A stretch of DNA of 5,020 bases from Desulfobacteraceae bacterium UBA2230 (GTDB taxonomy: Bacteria; Desulfobacterota; Desulfobacteria; Desulfobacterales; Desulfosarcinaceae): NCBI GenBank assembly GCA_002348005.1, contig DDYQ01000056.1, positions 475 through 5,494 of the forward strand, written 5' to 3'. The position numbers and the translations under genes are program-made. The notes under the pieces were generated by a model. The model did not search any database. It had not been told where the DNA came from and worked only from the letters and a program-made list of their open reading frames with translations. This document shows, piece by piece, positions 1 through 5,020 of the stretch; within the stretch, counting starts at the first letter, position 1; each line of letters begins with the position of its first letter.

Positions 1-968
1 TTCTGGATGCCGCGGGCGATGCGCATGGGTGCAATGGCAACGGAGGCGCGCCACACGTAAGGGCGGATGTCCGGCACGCGGCCGGTCACCTCGATGCCGC
101 TGTGGCTGCCGAGGCGGCGGATCTCACGGGCAGGGTTTGCTCCGACGATCGTCAACCTGGGGGTTGGGATCCGATCTTTGAGCACCGGCCACACCTCCCG
201 GGCGAACCAGAGCACGCCGTCCACGTTGGGGTAGTAGTCCATCAATCCGCAGCATACCAGGGTGAATTCTTTTTCGCTGGGACATGGTCCATCGCCGGTC
301 GCGGGGTGAAAGTAGTCCATGTCCACGCCATTGGGAATTGCATGCACCCCGGCGGTGCAGCCGGTGACCGTTCGCAGCAGCGCGGCCTCGGGTTCGGAAA
401 CCGCTACGCCGGCGTCGAAGCGGTCGGCGATGCGCTTTTCGTAAGCCGCCAGGCACCGGGCTTCACGGGCGTAGATCCAGCGCTGCCACAAAGGGGCCTT
501 TTGGGCGTACTGACGCCATTTGTCCGAATCCACGTCGATAAAATCGCACACCAGGGGTGCATGTTCCGGCAGGTCCCGGGTGCGGAAGATGTACTCGGCC
601 GTGGGTGAGGAGTAGCACAGGACGGCCTTCACCGGATACCGGGCCAGGATGCTGCGGACATAAGCAAGGGCCGCGGGATGGTAAAAGGCGGCGACGCTCA
701 GCGGCCTGTTAGTGAGGAGTGCGCCGGCCATGGCCAGGTTCCGGCGGATCTTGTCGATGCGCTGGAAAAAGCTGGTTTCGCATTGCTCCCGGAGGGCCGG
801 GATATGCTTCTCGTCCCCGGCGTCGTCGATGAAGGTGGCCAGGTGGATGCGCCACCCTTTCTCTTTGAGAAAGCGGAATTCATGGTACGACCGTATCTTA
901 TCCCCTTTATCCGGTGGATAGGGGATGCGGTGGACGATCAGCAGGAGGTGCTTTTCCGATGAGCGCAT
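1..968 (-). CDS. XrtA/PEP-CTERM-associated GT4 glycosyltransferase, partial (3' end outside window)
   Basis: The frame is open from the ATG at 968 to the left edge, giving 322 complete codons with no stop. The protein starts MRSSEKHLLLIVHRIPYPPD and continues KGDKIRSYHE (residues 21-30), the nucleotide-sugar glycosyltransferase N-terminus seen in the XrtA-associated family TIGR03087. Other landmarks are DFIDVDSDKW (142-151), IPNGVDMDYF (211-220, hinge into the second Rossmann domain of a GT-B fold), YYPNVDGVLWFAREV (245-259), and GRVPDIRPYV followed by APMRIARGIQ (313-322), which normally leads into the donor-binding E-x7-E region just beyond the edge. Family members are about 400 residues, so roughly 80 are missing. 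It probably adds a sugar to the exopolysaccharide on the cytoplasmic side; donor and acceptor cannot be read from sequence. The start is set by the family N-terminus and the absence of an upstream in-frame ATG. The ribosome site is weak (only AGG, about 12 bases away). It lies 89 bases after xrtA. Confidence 0.93.
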   Translation of the reverse strand, partial: MRSSEKHLLLIVHRIPYPPDKGDKIRSYHEFRFLKEKGWRIHLATFIDDAGDEKHIPALREQCETSFFQRIDKIRRNLAMAGALLTNRPLSVAAFYHPAALAYVRSILARYPVKAVLCYSSPTAEYIFRTRDLPEHAPLVCDFIDVDSDKWRQYAQKAPLWQRWIYAREARCLAAYEKRIADRFDAGVAVSEPEAALLRTVTGCTAGVHAIPNGVDMDYFHPATGDGPCPSEKEFTLVCCGLMDYYPNVDGVLWFAREVWPVLKDRIPTPRLTIVGANPAREIRRLGSHSGIEVTGRVPDIRPYVWRASVAIAPMRIARGIQ

Positions 969-1027
969 GTCAAATTGGACCTGGGCTGATGGGTGCGTTC
1001 GGCGATGATCCCGGGGAACCGCTGCGG

Positions 1028-1053
1028 CCCGACCGGGAAAGAACCGGTTCGGG
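1028..1053 (-). other. GC-rich hairpin in the xrtA-glycosyltransferase gap
   Basis: Read on the minus strand, CCCGA, a bulged A, CCGG, a seven-base loop TTCTTTC, then CCGGTCGGG form a nine-pair stem that begins five bases after the xrtA stop codon. No T-run follows the stem, so it is not a canonical intrinsic terminator. It could stabilise the 3' end of the upstream message or dampen read-through into the glycosyltransferase gene. The pairing is seen directly; any function is inference. Confidence 0.45.
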
Positions 1054-1057
1054 TGAC

Positions 1058-1900
1058 TCAAGAGGCTTTCAACCGGCTTTTGGCGAGCAGCACGTGGGTG
1101 AAATACAGCAGGACCAGGGCCACCAGGAACACCAGGATGCCGGACATTTCATGCAAAAACCCTTCTGCGGTTTCCGGCCCGATATGGTACGCCAGTATGG
1201 CGGTTACGGTCAGACGCACGATATTGACGATCACTGCGATGGGGATGGCAGCCAGGAAAAGGAGCCATTTCCCGGATCGTTTGAGCGCGGCGATGCAGGC
1301 GAAGGCGGCGCTCAGGGCCAGCATGGAGGTCAAGGATCTCAGACCCGAGCAGGCATCCACCACTTCCAGGGAGGTATTGGCCAGGTGCAGGATATTGCCA
1401 TCCCGGAACACGGTGATCCCGATGAAGCCGATGAGATCGCCGCTCAGTCGTGCCGCGAAGAGCTGCAACGGGAAGGCGATCTTGTTCCAGAGAATGGCGG
1501 GAATGGGGATCATGAAGATCAGGTAGCACAGCGGCACGAGGGCGATCTTGAACACCTCGCTGCCGAACAGCAGCAGCGTCAGGCCCATCAGCGTGACGAC
1601 GATGGAAAAGCGCATGGTGAAAAGTTCGGCGCCGATGTTGCCGGCGATATGCAGCAGCATGCCGGCGACGATGAGCGCATACCCCCACTTGCTGGTCCCG
1701 ATGGCGGCGCTTTTGATCTTTTCCCGGTTGTACCAGAGTATGAAAGCGGCAATGAAGGGAATCATGAACCCGTGGGAAAAATTGTCGTCCGTTGACCAGT
1801 CTTTGACCAGCTTGACCAGGGTGTGGTTGTAGACCAGGGCGAAGACGGTGCACAGGGTCAGGATTTGGAGCCACGCCGATCGGGCGTTGATCGACATCAT
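1058..1900 (-). CDS. xrtA: Exosortase A (PEP-CTERM protein-sorting transpeptidase/protease)
   Basis: A 280-residue polytopic inner-membrane protein with about eight hydrophobic segments (near residues 9-25, 43-58, 72-90, 97-113, 116-138, 189-206, 211-241, 254-274). The exosortase signature DDNFSHGFMIPF lies at 38-49. The three residues proposed as catalytic in this family are all present: C184 in VVDACSGLRSL, R229 in NIVRLTVTA and H250 in FLHEMSG. Exosortases recognise the C-terminal PEP motif, membrane helix and basic tail of target proteins and cleave them for export into exopolysaccharide-rich surface layers. The start at 1900 is preferred because GAGG sits six bases upstream; the next codon is also ATG (1897) and cannot be excluded. 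An in-frame ATG at 1984 would overlap epsI by 41 bases and add an uncharacteristic hydrophilic leader, so it is not used. The EpsI domain, fused to XrtA in many Proteobacteria, is here a separate gene 43 bases upstream. Confidence 0.96.
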   Translation of the reverse strand: MMSINARSAWLQILTLCTVFALVYNHTLVKLVKDWSTDDNFSHGFMIPFIAAFILWYNREKIKSAAIGTSKWGYALIVAGMLLHIAGNIGAELFTMRFSIVVTLMGLTLLLFGSEVFKIALVPLCYLIFMIPIPAILWNKIAFPLQLFAARLSGDLIGFIGITVFRDGNILHLANTSLEVVDACSGLRSLTSMLALSAAFACIAALKRSGKWLLFLAAIPIAVIVNIVRLTVTAILAYHIGPETAEGFLHEMSGILVFLVALVLLYFTHVLLAKSRLKAS

Positions 1901-1906
1901 AGGCGG

Positions 1907-1910
1907 CCTC
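1907..1910 (-). promoter_or_regulatory. Ribosome binding site of xrtA
   Basis: The minus strand reads GAGG, then ccgcct, then ATGATG. The six-base spacing to the ATG at 1900 (nine to the one at 1897) favours the first of the two tandem start codons and rejects the longer frame starting at 1984. Confidence 0.6.
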
Positions 1911-1943
1911 GATGTGAGATAGTCATGGGATGATATGGGGCGA

Positions 1944-2582
1944 TCAAGACGGAATGTATTGGTTGAGGATGGGGAACAGCTCACGAACGAAATCTTCCAG
2001 AGCGGCTATGGTGTCACTTTCATTGGCATCGACGGGCGTGATCAGCCGGACGAACGAGCCGTCCGTGCGGTTGCGGGTGACGGCATCCCATACGAGATAG
2101 ATTTTCTGCAGGTACTCGGAGGATATGATGCGCCCCCTGGAATGATACCAATAATAGGAGATCTGCTTCTGGCGGCCCTTCTGGAGGACCAGCTTGATGA
2201 TTTTGATCCGAGATTCGGGGTTGCCCCCGATGTTCAACGGCACGGTTGTAGACTCAATGATGTTCCAACCGCCGCCGGGCATGCAATTTTTGGGTGAATG
2301 GATTGTCTCCCCTTCCCGCTGGCTTTGATAGTAACCGATATAGAGGTTGATCCACTTTCCGTTGGCGTTGGTGTAGTCGGCGTAAAACGAATCGTCGACA
2401 CCAAGCACCTCGTAGATGATGGCTTCGAAGCGCTTTTCAACGCCTTCCCATTGGCCGATGGTTTTGGGAAATGTCGACAGCGGCTTGTTGGGAATGATCA
2501 GTTCGGGGCGGTTGATGTAGCCCAGAAGAAAAAATGCGCTGAGCATGATCACGGCTGCGGCGATGGTGTTTTTCCAATTCAT
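1944..2582 (-). CDS. epsI: EpsI domain protein (exosortase-associated, DUF3485)
   Basis: A 212-residue protein with one N-terminal membrane segment (about 7-24) and a soluble domain that is probably periplasmic. The family hallmark is at 95-106: HSPKNCMPGGGW, with H95, C100 and the GGGW turn. Other typical features are FPKTIGQWEG (38-47), YIGYYQSQREG (81-91) and YYWYHSRGR (143-151). EpsI (TIGR02914) accompanies or is fused to exosortase in EPS/PEP-CTERM loci; its biochemical role is unknown, and a helper role for XrtA or the polymer is inferred from this constant association. The start at 2582 has AAGGA six bases upstream. An in-frame ATG at 2615 overlaps the preceding stop as ATGA and would add 11 residues (MTSSKPPQGSP), but it lacks a ribosome site. 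It lies 29 bases after the FemAB gene and 43 before xrtA. The order epsI then xrtA is the reverse of the usual fusion order. Confidence 0.94.
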   Translation of the reverse strand: MNWKNTIAAAVIMLSAFFLLGYINRPELIIPNKPLSTFPKTIGQWEGVEKRFEAIIYEVLGVDDSFYADYTNANGKWINLYIGYYQSQREGETIHSPKNCMPGGGWNIIESTTVPLNIGGNPESRIKIIKLVLQKGRQKQISYYWYHSRGRIISSEYLQKIYLVWDAVTRNRTDGSFVRLITPVDANESDTIAALEDFVRELFPILNQYIPS

Positions 2583-2588
2583 GGGCGA

Positions 2589-2593
2589 TCCTT
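2589..2593 (-). promoter_or_regulatory. Ribosome binding site of epsI
   Basis: The minus strand reads AAGGA, then tcgccc, then ATG at 2582. This well-spaced site decides between the 2582 start and the alternative ATG at 2615, which overlaps the FemAB stop codon. Confidence 0.65.
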
Positions 2594-2611
2594 GGGGAGG
2601 TTTTGATGATG

Positions 2612-3721
2612 TCATAGACTGATGTGTTTTCGGATGGCGGGGCCGATAATCCGCGTGATCGAGACGGGAAGCTTCTGCCAGTAACGCGCTGCATAGCCGA
2701 ACCTCTGCTTTTCCGATGCCGCGGCTTGTTCGTGCATGGATCCGCCATTCAACCGGATCCCATGCCAATAGAGCTGGACAGGTGCCGCTCCCCATTGTTT
2801 TTTAAAATTATAGGTGCCTTCCTGCGGGGTGGAGCGGCCGAAATCGAAGCTTCGATAGCCATTGTCGCAGCCATATTCGAGCATTTTCCAGTAAAGCAGC
2901 ATATTGGGAGACAAGGCGCTGTATTTCCTCAGAGCCGAGGCCCAGGGATTTTGCAGTGCCTGGCGAAAGCCAATGGTCACGCTGCATGCCAGCGGCGTTT
3001 TCTCTTTGTATACGATGAAGATCCTGGCCAGGTCGGCAAAGGTCTCTATGGTCTTTCTGATAAATTGGGCGGAATGGACCGGAGAACCCAAGTCTCTCAT
3101 ATTTTGGCTGAAGACGTCGTAAAAATCCTCAAACAGCTCCGCGCCGCCGATCTTGACCTGGAGGCCGGCTTTGATCGGACGGTTGACCTGGCTTCTGAGC
3201 TTCGACTTGAAGGATTTAAGCAGCAACTCTCCGCTTTCGGGCAGGGCCATGGTCATGCGCACCTTGTGGGTGGCCGTGTGGATCGCAACACCGGGGGCAC
3301 GGAGCGGTGATGCCGCCGGTGAGAGGTCGGGCATGGGTGTGTTGCTGCGCAATTCGACACTGCTGGCCCCCAGATCCTTTGCCAGTTGGATGGCTTTTTC
3401 CAACAGGGCCTGTTGCGTATCCCCCTCTCGCGCCAGGACTCCCCCCATATCGAAAAAGGGAATGGAAACCAATTTATTCCCGAATATGAGGTGTTGCATG
3501 TGAACCAGCGGCAACACGCCTTTGATTGATTCGGTGACACCGCCGTTGCTGGTTGCGGATTGCTCGACGGCCGCGAGATAATGGGTGTTGTGGCCGTATG
3601 CGGTTTCGATCACACGTTTCCAGCCCCATAAGTGGTAGAGGTGCGAATCGGGCTGACCGATGACGAACTCATCCCATAGCTGCCGGTCGCTTTCTTTCAA
3701 TGGATGAATGTGCAGGGTCAT
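2612..3721 (-). CDS. FemAB-family protein, XrtA/PEP-CTERM system-associated
   Basis: A 369-residue cytoplasmic-type protein with the double GNAT-like layout of the FemAB superfamily. It matches the exosortase-linked subfamily (TIGR03019) by DSHLYHLWGWKRVIE (25-39), VSIPFFDMGGVL (85-96), FKSKLRSQVNRPIKAGL (171-187) and the near C-terminal signature FDFGRSTPQEGTYNFKKQWG (292-311). FemAB enzymes elsewhere transfer amino acids from aminoacyl-tRNA to peptidoglycan precursors; what the exosortase-linked type transfers, and to what, is not established. A modification of the exopolysaccharide or its precursor is inferred from context. The stop of wecB lies only five bases before its ATG at 3721, and no good ribosome site is present (the nearest GGGA is about 14 bases away), so translation is probably coupled to wecB. 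A longer frame from 3790 would overlap wecB and adds a non-family leader, so it is not used. Confidence 0.93.
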   Translation of the reverse strand: MTLHIHPLKESDRQLWDEFVIGQPDSHLYHLWGWKRVIETAYGHNTHYLAAVEQSATSNGGVTESIKGVLPLVHMQHLIFGNKLVSIPFFDMGGVLAREGDTQQALLEKAIQLAKDLGASSVELRSNTPMPDLSPAASPLRAPGVAIHTATHKVRMTMALPESGELLLKSFKSKLRSQVNRPIKAGLQVKIGGAELFEDFYDVFSQNMRDLGSPVHSAQFIRKTIETFADLARIFIVYKEKTPLACSVTIGFRQALQNPWASALRKYSALSPNMLLYWKMLEYGCDNGYRSFDFGRSTPQEGTYNFKKQWGAAPVQLYWHGIRLNGGSMHEQAAASEKQRFGYAARYWQKLPVSITRIIGPAIRKHISL

Positions 3722-3726
3722 AAAAA

Positions 3727-4854
3727 TCAGTTCGGTCCCAGGTTTGTTTTTATCGATTGCACCACACGTCCGGCGGTGTGGCCGTCCCACAAGGCGGGCG
3801 CCACATGCCGGCCCACTTCCATGCCGAGCATTTCTTCGGCCTTATCTTCAAGATCATCGATCGAGCAAAGCCTGTTGGTGCCCTCGGTTATGGTGACAGG
3901 CCGCTCGGTGTTGGGCCGCATGGTCAGGCAGGGTATGCCCAAGTAGGTGGTCTCTTCCTGGATGCCGCCACTGTCCGTAATGGCCAGCCCGCAATTAAAG
4001 ACAAGGCTCATGAAACTCACATAACTCAAAGGCTCCGAGAGGACGATGTTTTGGGTGCGCTTCAATTCATCGTACAACCCGTAAGTGGAGAGATTCTTAC
4101 GGGTTCGCGGATGTACCGGGAACACCAGGGGAATGCGATGTGCAATGTTTTTGAGTTTACCACAAAGGGTTTTCAGCTTTTCCGGATCGTCGACATTGCC
4201 TGGGCGGTGAAAGGTCACGACGGCAAACCCGCCTTTTGGAAAACCAAGTTCCGAACAGGTGTCCTGCTCCTCGATTTTCGCGCGCATCCGCTCCAACGAA
4301 TCGATCATGATGTTGCCGACACGCGCTATCTTTTCCGGCGCCACCCCTTCCCTGAGAAGATTCTCATCGCCGTCGGGGGATGGGGTCCACAGCAGGTCAG
4401 CGAGACTGTCGGTCACGATCCGGTTAATCTCTTCGGGCATGGTCCTGTCGAAGGATCTCAGGCCGGCTTCCAGGTGCGCCACCACTGGACGCTGAATGTG
4501 CCTACCGGAATCGTAGTTTATTTTTACAGCGGCCAGTGTGCACGCCATGGTGGAGTTGACGTCTCCCACTACGACGACCATGTCCGGCTTCTTCTCCAAT
4601 AGCACCGTTTCATAGGCCATCATGACTTTTGCGGTCTGCTGGGCGTGACTGCCACCGCCGATCCCCAGATGGATGTGCGGCGCGGGCAGTTGGAGATCGG
4701 AAAAAAAGGAGTCCGACATGTTCGGATCGTAGTGTTGACCGGTATGAATGATTTGGGTAGTGGCCCAATTTTCCTGAATCAACTCATGATAAAGCGGTGC
4801 AATTTTCATGAAGTTGGGTCGGGCGGCTGCGATCAGGTGGATGAGTTTTGCCAT
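3727..4854 (-). CDS. wecB: UDP-N-acetylglucosamine 2-epimerase, non-hydrolysing
   Basis: A 375-residue protein, the usual full length for this GT-B-fold family. It interconverts UDP-GlcNAc and UDP-ManNAc in the cytoplasm, giving an activated sugar for surface polysaccharide. Visible landmarks: ARPNFMKIAPL (11-21), HTGQHYD (37-43), VVGDVNSTMA (95-104, with D98), HLEAGLRSFDRTMPEEINR (127-145, with E129 and E141), VTFHRPGNVD (213-222, with H216), FPVHPRTRKN (245-254), TDSGGIQEE (293-301) and MRPNTERPVT (312-321). D98, E129, E141 and H216 fit the acidic and histidine residues implicated in E. coli WecB. The family's HRREN motif is HRPGN here, and the N-terminal GTRP is AARP. The start at 4854 follows the upstream stop by three bases. 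AAAGGAG lies 11 bases upstream inside the preceding gene. UDP-GlcNAc 2-epimerases recur in XrtA loci, in keeping with the neighbours. Confidence 0.96.
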   Translation of the reverse strand: MAKLIHLIAAARPNFMKIAPLYHELIQENWATTQIIHTGQHYDPNMSDSFFSDLQLPAPHIHLGIGGGSHAQQTAKVMMAYETVLLEKKPDMVVVVGDVNSTMACTLAAVKINYDSGRHIQRPVVAHLEAGLRSFDRTMPEEINRIVTDSLADLLWTPSPDGDENLLREGVAPEKIARVGNIMIDSLERMRAKIEEQDTCSELGFPKGGFAVVTFHRPGNVDDPEKLKTLCGKLKNIAHRIPLVFPVHPRTRKNLSTYGLYDELKRTQNIVLSEPLSYVSFMSLVFNCGLAITDSGGIQEETTYLGIPCLTMRPNTERPVTITEGTNRLCSIDDLEDKAEEMLGMEVGRHVAPALWDGHTAGRVVQSIKTNLGPN

Positions 4855-4857
4855 CGG

Positions 4858-5020
4858 CTAGATGACTCCTTTAATCGTGTCGACGAATCGGGTGGCGTCC
4901 AACTTGACGACGATGAAAAACAGGGTGAAGACCGAAATGGCGATGACCACCATGACCATGCTGAGAATGTTGTTCAATTTACTTTTGGCCAGCTCTCTCG
5001 CTCCCTTAAGGGGAGGAAGT
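4858..5020 (-). CDS. C-terminal fragment of a membrane protein, possibly Wzz/GumC-type polysaccharide chain-length determinant
   Basis: An open minus-strand frame enters at the right edge and ends with TAG at 4858-4860, three bases before the wecB start. The 54 visible codons encode a basic stretch (LPPLKGARELAKSK), one strongly hydrophobic segment of about 23 residues (ILSMVMVMVV... to ...FFIVV, bases 4900-4968) and a short polar tail ending TRFVDTIKGVI. A cytoplasmic IPPL-like stretch followed by a last membrane helix and short tail resembles the end of GumC/Wzz-like chain-length proteins encoded in exopolysaccharide and XrtA loci. That identity is inference from layout and location only, as no diagnostic motif lies inside the window. 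Other membrane proteins of the locus remain possible. That it is a real coding region is well supported by the stop/start spacing and the clear transmembrane pattern. Confidence 0.7.
   Translation of the reverse strand, partial: LPPLKGARELAKSKLNNILSMVMVVIAISVFTLFFIVVKLDATRFVDTIKGVI
4866..4872 (-). promoter_or_regulatory. Ribosome binding site of wecB
   Basis: The minus strand reads AAAGGAG, 11 bases before the ATG at 4854. The match is strong but the spacing somewhat long. It lies inside the last codons of the upstream gene, consistent with tightly linked translation. Confidence 0.55.

Noticed and set aside
102..608. A 168-codon plus-strand open frame in the left part of the window
   Set aside because: The minus strand here encodes an uninterrupted glycosyltransferase with family motifs throughout; the plus-strand frame is a shadow.
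1028..1053. An intrinsic transcription terminator after xrtA
   Set aside because: A stem-loop is present but no T-run follows it on the transcribed strand, and the next gene belongs to the same pathway. It is listed only as a hairpin.
914..1795. A 293-codon plus-strand open frame opposite xrtA
   Set aside because: Its product is a low-complexity Gln/Gly/Asp/His-rich chain with no recognisable fold. It is the antisense image of hydrophobic xrtA codons in a GC-rich gene and lies opposite a strongly supported coding sequence.
1149..1874. A 241-codon minus-strand frame overlapping xrtA out of phase
   Set aside because: Its product is Arg/His-rich without motifs, while the overlapping frame holds the complete exosortase. 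It is a frame shadow.
1901..1943. A possible promoter between epsI and xrtA
   Set aside because: Only 43 bases are available and no recognisable -35/-10 or -24/-12 pair is visible; read-through from epsI is simpler.
2624..3310. A 228-codon plus-strand open frame opposite the FemAB gene
   Set aside because: It is antisense to a clear family member, with no recognisable domain of its own.
3757..4602. A 281-codon plus-strand open frame opposite wecB
   Set aside because: It is fully antisense to wecB, whose catalytic motifs are intact. No ribosome site or family motif supports the plus-strand frame.
4900..4935. An alternating Met/Val-coding stretch (MVMVMVV) as a possible DNA repeat
   Set aside because: The repetition is short and imperfect at base level and is explained by the hydrophobic composition of a transmembrane helix.

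Overview
The window is a slice of an exosortase A (XrtA) / PEP-CTERM exopolysaccharide locus from a Gram-negative bacterium. All six genes I can support lie on the minus strand in one direction, with short gaps (3, 5, 29, 43 and 89 bases), so they read as one operon running from the right edge to the left edge. Base composition is moderately GC-rich. Exosortase A, a separate EpsI protein and the XrtA-type FemAB and glycosyltransferase proteins are known from Proteobacteria and Desulfobacterota. The unfused xrtA and epsI make a Desulfobacterota-like host plausible, but this is a weak inference; no taxonomic marker gene is present.

Layout in transcription order (right to left): (1) 4858-5020, the C-terminal tail of a membrane protein, possibly a Wzz/GumC-type polysaccharide chain-length determinant; (2) 3727-4854, wecB, non-hydrolysing UDP-GlcNAc 2-epimerase; (3) 2612-3721, a FemAB/GNAT-fold protein of the XrtA-associated type; (4) 1944-2582, epsI; (5) 1058-1900, xrtA, exosortase A with an intact Cys-Arg-His triad; (6) 1-968, a GT4 glycosyltransferase of the XrtA-associated type, cut at the left edge.

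Working model: WecB supplies UDP-ManNAc, the glycosyltransferase(s) build a lipid-linked or secreted polysaccharide, and a chain-length/export protein upstream may control its polymerisation. FemAB modifies a polymer or precursor by an unknown acyl or aminoacyl transfer. XrtA, helped by EpsI, cleaves PEP-CTERM proteins at the inner membrane so that they reach the cell surface or matrix. No PEP-CTERM substrate is encoded here.

There is no non-coding stretch over 300 bases, no RNA gene, no mobile element, no CRISPR and no convincing promoter. The longest gap (969-1057) holds a GC-rich hairpin just after the xrtA stop. The long plus-strand open frames are antisense shadows of these genes. The system is a recognisable, already described type; what is noteworthy is its gene order, its split architecture and the unidentified partner at the right edge.
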